The notes under the pieces: generated by a model
The model's input: the letters and a program-made list of their open reading frames with translations, nothing else
Told to the model about the DNA's origin: nothing
Databases searched by the model: none
Program-made: the position numbers and the translations under genes
Origin: Aplidium turbinatum
Taxonomy: Eukaryota > Chordata > Ascidiacea > Aplousobranchia > Polyclinidae
Reading direction: 5' to 3'
DNA: 64,000 nucleotides
Assembly (NCBI GenBank): GCA_918807975.1
Contig: OU964934.1
Coordinates: 6,014,001 to 6,078,000, forward strand
In this document: piece by piece, positions 38,001 through 46,748 of the stretch
Position numbering within the stretch: position 1 is the first letter of the stretch
Layout of the letters: the number at the start of each line of letters is the position of its first letter

Positions 38001-39403
38001 AATTAAAACAAGCTAACTAACGACAGCATATCCCAGACAGAAAAATCCGTCATTTTTACGTTTATTCAACGTCTGATTCAACGTTCAGAATCAATGCTAA
38101 AAAGGATTAATTTTCCTGTTGCGTGCTGGCGTCCAACTTCTTCAAAAACCAGTCAGGCCAACGTCAATATAACATCAAGATAATGTTTGTTTCCTTTCAG
38201 CCGGTGCCGAGAGCATCGACGAAGCGATTTGCTCACATGACCCACTCTCGCAACGCTTCTGCTGCCAGCTGCATTTCCTTTGCCAGCTTCATATCTGAAC
38301 CGATCTCTGAGATGAACGAAGGTAAACTGAACGTGGCTTACTGTTATAAAAATGTTACTAATTAGTTTTTGAACTTCGCTGTTTCTCAGTTATAACGAAA
38401 ACACAAGCAATATATCGGGGTTGTTGGCTTTCATGCAACAGATATCGGAAAGATTAAATATACAAAATTTCCGATAATTGCCAGATGAAGTATAGCCGAA
38501 AACTTTGCAATTCCAATAACATTTGTAGTTGAGCAACACTTGTGAATCTCAACATTGCACTTTATCGTCATAAGGCGACGCGGAAGACAATGTCTCTCTT
38601 GCAGCGCTTGATCCTGATTGCGTGGTTGATGTGAAACAGATGTCGACGTGATTACGTTTAGATTTGTGAACGATTTTAAACTCGGCGCACGTCATTATTG
38701 ACTTTCGGAAAATTATTCACTTTTAAACAATAAGTCTATTGAACATAACATTGTCTGTTTTCTTTCAGGGAGCAACTGGAGAGTCATGATGGATGCTGCT
38801 GAAGAATCCAACCTTTCTCCTCCTTCAGAAATGGATGATTCCGCTTCCGAAAAAGAGGCAGATGGTGGAACAGAGTCCCCTAGTTTGAACGCTCCGGGGC
38901 AGGATGCCTTGAATCGGAAGGACTCTGAGAGCACAGTTGTTGAGTCGAAGACTTCTGCGGAGCATGCAGATACGAGTATAGCCGTCAAAGAGGAAAAGAA
39001 GACATCAGTGGAAGGAGGGAATTCTTCTGTTGAGTTGTCTGATAAAAATGATGCTCCATTGAGCAAATCTTCAAAGTCTGTGGAGAAAACGTTTCCTACA
39101 AGCTCTGCTGATCTCAAGCGGTCCTCCACTCCTCCCATTGTGTCTAATCCTCCTGATCTCCCGGAAGATAATTTTGCCCTTGCAGACTCTTCATCAATCA
39201 TTGAGACCCTGGAGAAGTCAGCATCTTCATCCGTGCAAGATCGTGTCAGTATGTGGTTGGAAGGATCCGAATGCAACATCCCTGAAATAAATAAGGAAGA
39301 TGAAAATCTGACTCCTCCTCATCTGTCACAAGAGAATATCAGCATCCAAGATCTTTCAAGTGGCGATTCTTCCAATGCAGAAAATTTAGCAGACGATAAG
39401 TGA
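20088..39403 (+). CDS. SECISBP2L: SECIS-binding protein 2-like (selenocysteine insertion factor)
   Basis: Spliced gene, 22 coding exons, 1133 residues, all introns GT-AG and all phases consistent. Exons: 20088-20108, 20405-20547, 20992-21152, 21698-21795, 21979-22105, 22636-22801, 23435-23489, 27476-27632, 28144-28205, 29346-29696, 30777-30905, 31200-31367, 32694-32872, 33316-33424, 33613-33733, 34277-34391, 35624-35704, 36173-36312, 36760-36914, 37196-37303, 38201-38321, 38769-39403. Family motifs in order: NLSAEVPPFVP and CYPFVQE near the N-terminus; NVGTQKE, QQTDFP and DVDSDSGYYSPKR (about residues 155-245); LDLGEIFSKLE (~563); KKPSALKKVILKEREEKK (~635-652, SECIS-incorporation domain); HSRRYREYC; and an L7Ae RNA-binding domain (about 748-870: RRLVMGLREVTKHLKL, CVIISPN, KIQSKGGLDDAL, FALGRKAMGR, VPVSIVGIF). 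The tail keeps HSRNASAAS and SEPISEMNE. The family binds SECIS hairpins and the ribosome so that UGA is read as selenocysteine. The first exon (MFPHNSD) is inferred from phase, donor site and position; all other exons are strong. Confidence 0.95.
22836..22879. mobile_element. Palindromic MITE core, short copy
   Basis: CCTTGATTCAACG and its inverse CGTTGAATCAACG with short flanks, 35 bp after exon 6. It resembles the centre of the family described at 37325 but lacks the ends. Confidence 0.4.
23846..23931. mobile_element. Palindromic MITE, AACCGTT subtype, diverged centre
   Basis: Ends CTACCCAGACAGCAAATCAA and the inverse TTTGCTGTCTGGCTGGTAG. The central palindrome has decayed. Confidence 0.75.
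24289..24380. mobile_element. Degenerate palindromic MITE
   Basis: CTGCCAGATTGCAAC on the left and GACGTTGAATCGAAGTAAAA...CTGGGTAGC on the right; the left half is poorly preserved. Confidence 0.45.
24847..24892. mobile_element. Half copy of the palindromic MITE
   Basis: Only the left arm is clear: CCCAGACCGCAAAATTTATC followed by TTACATTGATTCAACGTCTG. Confidence 0.7.
25382..25417 (+). repeat. Degenerate telomere-like (TTAGGG)n tract
   Basis: Five to six imperfect GGTTAGG/TTAGGG words in tandem. The flanks carry GGTGAGTCCGAT and its inverse ATCGGACTCACC, suggesting a local inverted duplication around the tract. Confidence 0.6.
25774..25850. mobile_element. Palindromic MITE copy
   Basis: ACCCAGACACCAAAATCTGT on the left, GTTGAATGAATGTAAAAATG and TTTTGCTGTCTGG on the right; part of the left arm is missing. 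Confidence 0.8.
26071..26472. repeat. Repeat with 104-bp inverted arms
   Basis: The left arm 26215-26318 and right arm 26369-26472 are inverse copies at roughly 92-94% identity with a 50-bp loop (the inner ends read ATTCTGCCACAGACT and AGTCTGTGGCAGAAT). The 26071-26214 head is shared with 17814-17969. It could be a SINE copy followed by a foldback duplication. It lies in intron 7 of SECISBP2L. Confidence 0.85.
27941..28024. mobile_element. Degenerate palindromic MITE
   Basis: Contains TTTTACATTAATTCAACGTC and, in inverse, GCTGAATCAATATAGAAAAG; ends eroded. Confidence 0.6.
28556..28644. mobile_element. Degenerate palindromic MITE
   Basis: CCAGAAAAG...TTTACATCATTTCAACGTCG on the left and GGGAATTTTCACTGCTGCCTG on the right. 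Confidence 0.5.
29783..29834. mobile_element. Internally shortened palindromic MITE (52 bp)
   Basis: TACCCAGACAGCACAATCTG joins directly to TTTTGCTGCTTGGGTA, so the central palindrome has been lost and only the two ends remain. Confidence 0.75.
30124..30210. mobile_element. Palindromic MITE copy
   Basis: GCCAGCCAGCAAATCAGT on the left; GACATTGAATCAACGAAAAG and ACGGATTTGATGGC on the right. Confidence 0.7.
30918..30972. mobile_element. Partial palindromic MITE
   Basis: TTCCCAGCTTGCAAAATCC, then TTTACGTTAATTCACTGTCTG; the right arm breaks off after GCAGACGCTGGG. It begins about 12 bp after the exon 11 donor. Confidence 0.6.
31840..31918. mobile_element. Palindromic MITE copy
   Basis: AGCCAGCCATTCAATC and TTTTACATGAATTCAACAT, then ATCTATGTAAAAAGGAATG. 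Confidence 0.6.
32499..32584. mobile_element. Palindromic MITE copy, well preserved centre
   Basis: CAGACATCAAAATCCGTTGC, then TTGATTCAACGTTTGC joined to AGACGTTGAATCAATG, then TTTTTGCTGTCTGG. It lies ~110 bp before exon 13. Confidence 0.85.
33000..33125 (-). mobile_element. Possible tRNA-derived SINE fragment
   Basis: On the minus strand GCCGGTTCGACACCG matches an RNA polymerase III B box. An A-box-like word upstream is weak. It lies in the intron between exons 13 and 14. Confidence 0.4.
33751..33834. mobile_element. Palindromic MITE copy
   Basis: GCTACCAGAATTTATC and TTTTTACATCTAATTCAACA, then AAGTTGAATCGTTGTAAAAA; begins 18 bp after the exon 15 donor. Confidence 0.7.
34466..34634. repeat. 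Direct repeat, copy 1 of 2
   Basis: About 165 bp repeated at 35045-35214 with roughly 85% identity; shared words include GGGGCCTTGTATTC, GAAAGCTGTCTTACTCCGA/GGAGGCTGTCTTACTCCGA and TCTATCTCTTATCCTTTCA. Function unknown; it lies in the intron between exons 16 and 17. Confidence 0.8.
34735..35000 (-). mobile_element. LINE C-terminal remnant
   Basis: On the minus strand the words NRDGCGVGR and then MTPDPMCDCGLDNQTMKHIL appear in different frames. They parallel LNRLRTGVGLF and CECGAEEQTADHII of the LINE at 46.75 kb, the Cys/His motif near the end of many non-LTR reverse transcriptases. Frameshifted and dead. Confidence 0.6.
35045..35214. repeat. Direct repeat, copy 2 of 2
   Basis: Second copy of the repeat at 34466-34634, 580 bp downstream in the same orientation, flanking the LINE remnant between them. 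Confidence 0.8.
35781..35880. mobile_element. Palindromic MITE with duplicated centre
   Basis: AACCCGTCATTTTTACATTG and TTCAACGTCTGCAG, then an extra ATTCAACGTTTTTTGC before AGACGTTGAATCAATG and ATGACGAATTTTG. The centre has been partly duplicated. Confidence 0.85.
36552..36707. mobile_element. Palindromic MITE split by unrelated DNA
   Basis: The left arm CCCCAGACAGCAAAATAAGT is followed ~110 bp later by GACGTTGAATCAATGTAAAA; the interval does not match the family. Confidence 0.45.
37325..37420. mobile_element. Palindromic MITE, best preserved copy (96 bp)
   Basis: Almost perfect palindrome. The ends are GCTACCCAGACAG and CTGTCTGGGTAGC; next come AATCAACC and its inverse GGTTGATT, with the centre TTGATTCAACGTCTGCAGAC. 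It lies in the intron after exon 20, starting 22 bp past the donor, and could fold into a ~45-bp hairpin in the pre-mRNA. It has no coding capacity. Confidence 0.9.
37863..37985 (-). mobile_element. tRNA-derived SINE (minus strand)
   Basis: A T-rich tail on the left (A-rich on the minus strand) and the B-box-like GGTTCGATTCCC in GATACTGGTTCGATTCCCAG. The words CCAATTAATACGATACTGG parallel CCAATAATACGAACCTGG in the copy at 42.75 kb, so they form one family. No clear target duplication was found. Confidence 0.6.
38031..38121. mobile_element. Palindromic MITE copy
   Basis: TCCCAGACAGAAAAATCCGT and TTTATTCAACGTCTG, then CAGAATCAATGCTAAAAAGG; it ends ~80 bp before exon 21. Confidence 0.8.
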
Positions 39404-40522
39404 CGTACGTCCGTTTAATCGAAATCTTTTTCTTTTTAAAAATTTATTATTTTCTGCACATAGATCAGTAGCTTTTCGTTGTTGAATCGTTATTTTGATG
39501 TTTCGTATTTGTTGTATATATTGTCTATTGACTAACTGGCTATTCAGCCAGAAAAATCTGTCGTTTTTACATTAATTCAACGTCTGCAGACGTTGAATCA
39601 ATCTAAAAATGACGGATTTTGCTGTCTGGGTATGGCACCATATTGAATATTTTGCTTAAACGAAACAGTAATAATTTTTATTTTAGTCCTTTATCATTGA
39701 AATTATAGATAAAAAAATAACGATAATGTTTACGAACTTCAGCGCACCGCATTTGCTTATAATGTGTACAAAATTATGAACTATGTGTTTACTGAGCATA
39801 CAGCATTGACTGAGTGGACTTAAGCTATTGGTGTGCCTGACTGCGCCTGAGAAGTTAACCACGTCTCTAATTAACTGTTTTTAAACCAAAAATTTATATA
39901 TCAAAACAAAACTATTTCGAACATTCTTTGAAACGAAACGAAATTTTGTTGCGGCGCAAAATTTTTTTTTTGAAATTTGTGTCTAATTTGGAAAACCCAC
40001 CAGTTGTCATTAGAATAGTTTTGAGATGATGAAAATTTGTCATAGTCATTTTAGGCGTAAAAGTTCATCGCTTTTGTGCTGTGGTAGCGCAGCAGCTATG
40101 GTTGTGCGCTGTGCGGTCTACTATTGTGATTTCCAGACAATTTTCCTTCGTTTGTTTTTGAGTTCTTTGTTGAATGTTGTGGCTTTAATTGTGTCGTTTG
40201 ATGGCTTAAATTTCATTTTCTTCAGATTTTTTTAAAACTTTGTCGTCATTCTTTCACTTTCCATTTGCTTTTGACTTCGTAGTGACGACAACAATCCGAA
40301 CGGAAATGACGATGTAGATGCAACAATGACGTTTGTGTTCGTTGAACCGTAGCAAACCGAATCCATCCAGCAGGATGAGATGTGTTTTCCAATCGCATTC
40401 TTTACCATTCACCGTAAATCTTTAAAACTTTTCGCAGATGTTGCGTAGTCTTATTAATTTTGACAAGACTCGCACGCGAAAGTTGTGGAATTACGTTTGT
40501 GCTCCTATCTTTACAGATTACT
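39404..40522. other. 3' flank of SECISBP2L
   Basis: AT-rich 3' UTR and downstream DNA after the TGA at 39401-39403. No canonical AATAAA was found near the stop. One MITE copy lies at 39545-39630. Confidence 0.5.
39545..39630. mobile_element. Palindromic MITE copy, well preserved
   Basis: AGCCAGAAAAATCTGTCG and TTAATTCAACGTCTGCAGAC, then GTTGAATCAATC and ATGACGGATTTTGCTGTCTG. It is ~140 bp after the SECISBP2L stop, so it may lie in the 3' UTR. Confidence 0.9.
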
Positions 40523-40603
40523 TCCCAGACAGCAAAGTTTGTTATTTTTACATTGATTCAACGTATGAAGACGTTGTAAAAAACGGTTGCTTTGCTGTCT
40601 GGG
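40523..40603. mobile_element. Palindromic MITE, hybrid subtype
   Basis: The left arm is of the ATTTTTACATTG type and the right arm of the AAAACGGTTGCTTTGCTGTC type, so the two arms differ in subtype: a sign of recombination between family members. Confidence 0.85.
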
Positions 40604-42160
40604 ATCTCGTGTGGACCTTTGTTTGCCAGTCCAAGGGTCGAGAGGCTCTGCCTTTTATCATTCTTGATGCTGTGGCGATGACTAGAGCGAAATGTTGAGC
40701 AGCAGCTGCATTGGAATGATATTTTATTACCTTATGTTGATCTATAGCAAATTTTTAAATGTAGCAGTAATTACCATAAACTGGTGCGACAAAATTACAG
40801 CTGAATTTTTAAAAGATTTACCACAACAATTGAAAATCCATGTATGCCATGCCCAACCGAAGTTTAAGTCTAAAGAATAAGAAAATATCGTAAGAATATT
40901 TAGTTATTATAATAACTTAAGTTATACGATATTTTCGATGAAAAAGAGGTAAGAATTATCACAAAATTAGCGATGTAATTTGTCTAATCAGATTTTTAAT
41001 ATTTACATTCACTGGGTCATGTTTTGACTATCACACAACACAATTTCGGCGCATGCTGAAAATCCAGAAAAAAAGTGACTTACAGTAATACTTGAACTCA
41101 TGTCTTCAGTTGTTCGCTTTCGGATCGTTGACAAAGATCAGCATTGCAAACTGATATAGATCAATTTGCAAACACATTCCCAGACAGCAAAATTCGCCAT
41201 TTTTATGGCAGATTTTGCTGTTTGGATTTCTTTGCAAAGAGATAATTGGCTCGATAGATACTTTGATCAAAAATGACGTCAATGCGACTCACCAACAGCG
41301 ATAATCCCTGACTCGGGTTGAACACTTTGTCTATGCAATGTCCTGCAAACTTTGTTTATGGAGAAATATTTTATTTATAACTTAAATCAAGCTGTCTTAT
41401 CCAACCTGATTTAGAGTGTTTTCATTTTTTGCAAACATTAAATCGAAAAGGTTTGTTTTCGAAGGACCCGAGCTGCAGCGTTGCTATTCCCCATGATCTA
41501 ACTTGGCTTTGTTTGTTTGTGCAAGAAAAACTTTTTGCAAACAATATTTCTTTATCTGTCCTTTTTTAACTTAAAAAGAAAACCGGTCATAATATAAGTT
41601 TGATTTTTCTCTTGAATCTTGCTGTTCAATGCAGCTGTGAAAGAGCACTTTGCATTAACACATGGAAAGGAATATTTTTTCGAACTCACTTCTGATTCGA
41701 AGTTATTACTAATTTTCGTTTGAGAATCAATGTGATGTTGTACAGCTTGCTGTGTCAGTTATAGAAGTGGATATAATTATAGTGCATCTCGTTTTGTCTT
41801 ATTTAATCGACGAATAAATTTAACAAAGTCAGCTTTTCTGTTTTCGTTTCAGTGCCAAAAATCAGTCTTTCTAATAAGCTGTCGCTTTTCCACCAGTGAC
41901 AAGACATCTTCCCATTAACTCTGCTTTTATTCAGTTTTCCGTTTAACCGAACTTGCGATCCATTGGCCTCAAAGCGTCCATAACAGCATTGATTTCAGTA
42001 AAAATTAATAAACTTGAATTAAAATTCATGTTAATAGTAATGTGAAAACATTTTCATTGAAGTTGTTTTTATGAGTTGAAGCTCTGAAGGCTTGCTGAAA
42101 TCATTTTGAGAATACGTGACTGCTAAACCGTTGCGTAGGTCTACCATTGCTTTCGACAAT
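40604..42160. other. Intergenic, one short MITE only
   Basis: Apart from the 47-bp MITE at 41179-41225 I recognise no gene, RNA or terminal repeat here. Confidence 0.5.
41179..41225. mobile_element. Internally shortened palindromic MITE (47 bp)
   Basis: CCCAGACAGCAAAATTCGCC joins to ATGGCAGATTTTGCTGTTTG; the central palindrome is gone. Confidence 0.8.
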
Positions 42161-42169
42161 GAAGTGCAG

Positions 42170-42915
42170 AAGATAAAGGTCCCATACTCAGTTACTACCA
42201 AGTCAAAAGCTTTATCTATCTGGGACACACAATAACTGAAAATGGAAGATGCGATACGAAAATATTGAGACGAATAGAAATCGCAAGAAACAACTTCGAA
42301 AAAATATAAAAGACATTAACATCAACACTCGAAAACGAATTATGAAGTGCTATGTATGGACTACGTTACTTTACAATGCAGAAACATGGACACTATCAAT
42401 CATCACAAATGGTTAAACGACTTGAGGCATTTAAAATGTGGATATATAGAAGAATGCTTAAAATTTCATGGATGGATAAAATCACAAACAAAGATGTACT
42501 ATCTAGATTCTAGAATACAAACCAACATGGAAATTCTACAAACAATTAAATCAAGAAAATTGAAATATTTTGGCCACATGATTTGCAATAATTCGATTTA
42601 AGGACAACTACTAGAAGAAAAAATGAACGGCAAACGATATAGGGGCAGACCACCAAGAATTTGGACTAATGATATTGAAGACTGGTCAGGACTTAATTTG
42701 CCTACAACACTGCAGTAGAAAAATCTCACAACAGAAAACTTGGCGCCTTTTTTTTTCAGCAACTATACCCGCACTGTTTATTACACCCCGGGTGTCGAAC
42801 CAGGTTCGTATTATTGGAAAGCCATCCCACCGCCGAAAGTACAGCAAAGCAGGCCAAAAACAGAATTGTCAACATGATAGAGCAAGTGAGATTTGCATCT
42901 CACCTATCTCTTAAT
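42170..42915 (+). mobile_element. RTE-like LINE 3' remnant, split by a SINE
   Basis: Plus-strand frames read FIYLGHTITENGRCD, RRIEIARNNFEK, RIMKCYVW, MWIYRRMLKISWMDKIT, TIKSRKLKYFGHMI and GKRYRGRPPRIWTNDIEDW, the order expected for the C-terminal part of RTE-class reverse transcriptases. Several frame changes and stops show it is dead. After the SINE at ~42748-42845 the LINE resumes with NRIVNMIEQVRFA. Confidence 0.8.
42748..42845 (-). mobile_element. Short tRNA-derived SINE inside the LINE
   Basis: On the minus strand CCTGGTTCGACACCCGG is a B-box match and the 3' end is a run of A (T9 at 42748-42756). It interrupts the LINE reading, so it inserted after the LINE. Confidence 0.65.
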
Positions 42916-44607
42916 TGTAAAGGATTGCCGTGATTAATTTAATAGATTTAGATTAATTTTAAATGGACCATTAGAAAGAGACCACTGCAGCTAGCTAAAA
43001 TTTGACCTTTTTATCACTTCAACCCATGAACGGATCCAGCAAGTAGCTTTTGGGGGGAGGGGTGATTTCAACGAAATACAATGAGTTGTAGGTCTACACT
43101 AATCCTAGGGATTGTAGATCATAGGGATGCGAAACTTCATCCGCTTTTGGCTTATCCGCAACACTAGAAGGGTTACGTTTTTTTCTAATTTACAACATAT
43201 TTTACTTTTTATGGGTTATATAAGAAGAGTTAAGTTGGTTTTAAAGTAATTTAAGGTTTTTAGTTGAAAGCAAGCCTGCAGTAAAGCGTAAAAAAAAAGG
43301 TCAAATTGGCAATTGACCCTTCTAATGTTGAAGGAACAACGGAGTTGCGCGTCCCGTAATGTACCGTCCCTAATTAATCCGAACTTGCCAATACTCAATA
43401 CACCATGAAAAAAGTAACTTTTCTTCGTCTTGAGGGAATGATCACTTTTCTCTCCTCAGTCCGCCACTGCTTCAAACGTTTAAGTTGTGACGAAAGGAAG
43501 GCATTAACTTACCACTGAATCTTTCACCATGGTAATAAACTTGAAACTAAAACTATACAGACATGGCTACAGCATTTACCGATTTTTGACTTATAGCCAA
43601 TACGCAGTTTGCTATATATTTATACATTTTTTTCAAACAGTTTGGTTTAGTCGGCAGCTTTGCATTCAAGAGGTGTGACTAAGGTTTCAGAAATTTAAAT
43701 GAAAAGATCCACTGTGTCGTTTCGGACATAAGATAAACTTTTATCTAATCTTCGCAAACTTTAATGCTCAGGCAATATGTCTAAAAAATTGCATGCGCTG
43801 AATAACTGCAGGTTAACGTTACGCAAGTCCCTTAAAATAGCTTCCAAAATACCTGCACGAGTCCGTCAAGGTCAATTCAAGATAGAATGGTTTTCGAAAT
43901 GTTTTAGGGAGAAAATACATTTAAATAGCACCACAGGTAAATTACAGCTACAAAACTTGCTTGAACTGGCTTTATCCGGTTTTAAGAGGATAAGTTATTG
44001 TTGTGAGATTGAAAAGATTTCGCTGTTTACTGAATTCGGATTTAGCAAATTAATTTACTTACGTGCACGACTGCACGCTGAAATCACGTCAGAAAGTACT
44101 TCTTAGATAATTCAAATTGATACCAAAACGGTGACACCTGCTTTGTCAAAGAAGTAGCCTAATTTAAAAGTTAAAAAATATATTTAAATTTGACCAAAGA
44201 ATAAAGAGCCTATGACCTAGAAACTGAACTTGTGTTGGGAAAACGCTTCGAAAACTAACTGTTTTCATCTCCAATGCAACTACAATTTCATGATAACCAT
44301 TGTATTTTCCAAAAACGCTGTTGGGATGTTATTATGTGAGGCTTTCGGAAATGTTCACTGGACCGTATCCTGATCTTGCAGTATCGTTGAAAATTGTCCG
44401 CATCAGGATCAGGGCCGGATATTGAATTTCGCAGAAAACCAGGATCACGGTTCAAGGTTGCCAGGTGACTTACAATTTAGCTGTAGAATTTGCGACATAA
44501 GTTGGCTTTGGGCTTGATCGAATCTTGTAAATTTGAAACACTATCCGGTGCTGCATTACTAATGCTCTCTGGTTGCGTGCGTTTTATCTATCAGGAAAAC
44601 TACCTTG
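42916..44607. other. Intergenic, no recognised feature
   Basis: An unrecognised 109-codon plus-strand frame (43777-44106) is present but shows no family motif, splice context or codon signal that I can support. Confidence 0.4.
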
Positions 44608-44615
44608 CTCATCTC

Positions 44616-44795
44616 CAGGGCTGTAGCCAGACCGAAGAGCAAGGGGGCCAACTTTTTTTTAGGGGGGGGGGGGGGGCGAAAAAATTGAATCATTATAATT
44701 GTAGCTGTTGCTCGAGAATGTTGGGATTTTGCCAGGGGGACAAATTTTTTTTTAGAGGGAGCGAGGCCCCTTGGCCCCGGCTGGCTACGGGCCTG
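44616..44795. mobile_element. Short non-autonomous hAT (180 bp)
   Basis: The duplication CTCATCTC lies at 44608-44615 and 44796-44803. Ends CAGGGCTGTAGCCAG and, inverted, CAGGCCCGTAGCCAG. It contains a run of about 15 G near 44663. Confidence 0.93.
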
Positions 44796-45537
44796 CTCAT
44801 CTCATTGATGAGCTAACGCATCTACTAAAAAAATTGTTGTGCTTTTTTGAGGTGTAGGCCCAAACAAAGCAATGCGTTTCTTATCTTTGAGCAGCTGGAC
44901 TTTCATTTGTTTTATAAGTAGAACAAAAAAACTATACTGTATGTATAAGGCTAAAGGTACTTAGAACATGAAAAAATATAACTTGTCCATAGTAACACAT
45001 GAAGGGACCTTTCAAAAAAGTGTCTCTTAGGCCGAATTCCACATGTAGTCTAAAACATGACTTTGCAACAGATGCCAGTGCCACAACAGCGAAGTGTCAA
45101 TTTAGCCGAAGTCGCCATGGACGAATTTTAGATCAAGCTAAATAGAAGGGTTTACAAAAAAGCAGACAATAACGCAAGAACTTCTTTATCAACATTGATG
45201 TTACGTGTATTAAACCTTTTGCCGGTTTTCTTTGTAAAAATTCGGTGTTTAAATTCCTTGACAACGTTAAGAAGATACTGACGTCATTGATTTATTGTAT
45301 AGACATGACGTCACAAACACGAATTCCGTTTGTCAATACGGTCTTTTGTTTGTTGGCGCATTCAAAGGAGAAATATGCCAATGTAAACATGACGTGCGTA
45401 TGCACATCTACAGAGAAACTTTGTTGCTGCCGCGGTTATATTCGACAGAAAGCTTCGTTCAATTAGTCGGGTTCGCTCTTTTAGAATTTGCGTCAAGACT
45501 AAAAAGGGTTTTGAGGTTCCGAAGAAGCTGTTGTGAG

Positions 45538-45611
45538 CTACCACCCAATCATACAACGGCTGCAGACATTGAATCTATGCAAAAAAGGACTGATTTGCTG
45601 ACTGGGTAGCA
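45538..45611. mobile_element. Palindromic MITE copy, partial left arm
   Basis: CTACCACCCAATCATAC, then GGCTGCAGACATTGAATCTA and GGACTGATTTGCTGACTGGG. Confidence 0.65.
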
Positions 45612-45710
45612 GCGTTACTGCAAGATTGTGCCTGACAGAAAACGTTACTTAATTAGACCAAATTGCCCACTGTTGTTATTGTCTCTATGCTTTACTTTGT
45701 TGCTTTAGCT

Positions 45711-46042
45711 CAGTGGTTCTCAACCGGGGTGCCATTTACGTTTCGCAGAGGTGCCGCAAGCTATTAGACTTAGAGTAACGTTATCAAATATGCGCCCACA
45801 GACATTAAAAGAATTTGCGCTAAAACTCAGCGCAAATTTCGCAATGACTTCGTTTGAAACGATCTTTATTAAATTGTACATGATATGATGCGGAGCTGTA
45901 GTTAGTTGTTTTGTTTTTTGCGAAAACTCTTTTCAAAACTATTTTTACTTAATGCAGAAACTTTTTAGTTTGACTGTGGGTGGTGCCAAATTATTTGGTT
46001 GTTTGCAGGGTGCAGTAAGCCGAAAAAGGTTGAGAGCCACTG
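45711..46042. mobile_element. Non-autonomous hAT, Charlie-like ends (332 bp)
   Basis: Ends CAGTGGTTCTCAACC and, inverted, CAGTGGCTCTCAACC. Near-matching 8-bp duplications CTTTAGCT (45703-45710) and TTTTAGCT (46043-46050) flank it; the single difference suggests age. Confidence 0.9.
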
Positions 46043-46050
46043 TTTTAGCT

Positions 46051-46612
46051 CCATGTTTTTGATCCAAAAAATACGCAACGGGGACCACTACATGATTTAG
46101 CTTGCTCGTGAAAGTGAGCCAATTCCTATCTTCTAGAATTTGCAATAAAAAGTGAAAGGTGAAAGAAAAATGCCTCATTTTCTTTTGGCATTTGGCAGAC
46201 ATGTGATAGGAACGAAAGCGTATTTTTTAAAGCATAAACAGATAAACTCAATGCAAATTATATTGGCAGTAATTTGAGTTACAATTCCAAGATGGTAGCC
46301 TACTTATTGCCTTTGAGTTTCATAAACACATTCGTCAAATGAAACGTTGCTAGAAAGCTAAACATATTAAGGGAAGTAAGCAAAATCTTCACTTTCAAAA
46401 TTTGATGAAAGTACAACCCCCAATTGCGTTGCTCTCAGCGCTTTACAGAGTACGCATTATATGTCCAAACTTCACAGTGCGATGGTTTCACCAAAATGTT
46501 TACCTTTTTAGGGGGTATGTAGACTTTGATTTCACCTTAAGTTTTAAAAATAATTCTCCATAAATACTCTGTGGTCTTGAATTTCCTGCAAGACAATATA
46601 AACTCTTCTTTG
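46051..46612. other. Intergenic, nothing recognised
   Basis: No gene, RNA or element supported in this stretch. Confidence 0.5.
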
Positions 46613-46665
46613 CACTAGTTCAGGGGTGACGAACCTTTTTGCGGTCGCGGGCCACTTTGTCAATT

Positions 46666-46748
46666 ACACATGAGTTATCGGGCCACACAACTTAGCGCTT
46701 GTCAAAATTCCGTGACGTCATTGATTGGAATCCGACCAAAAATACAAG
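46666..46748 (+). repeat. 83-bp target-site duplication, left copy
   Basis: From ACACATGAGTTATCGGGCC to AAAAATACAAG; matches 47998-48080 with two mismatches. It is a segment of the host hAT duplicated on both sides of the LINE. Confidence 0.9.

Noticed and set aside
38713-39279. 188-codon minus-strand frame
   Set aside because: Exact antisense shadow of the last SECISBP2L exon.
43777-44106. 109-codon plus-strand frame starting MSKKLHALNNCRLTLRK
   Set aside because: No recognised domain, no neighbours and ordinary AT-rich composition; probably chance.
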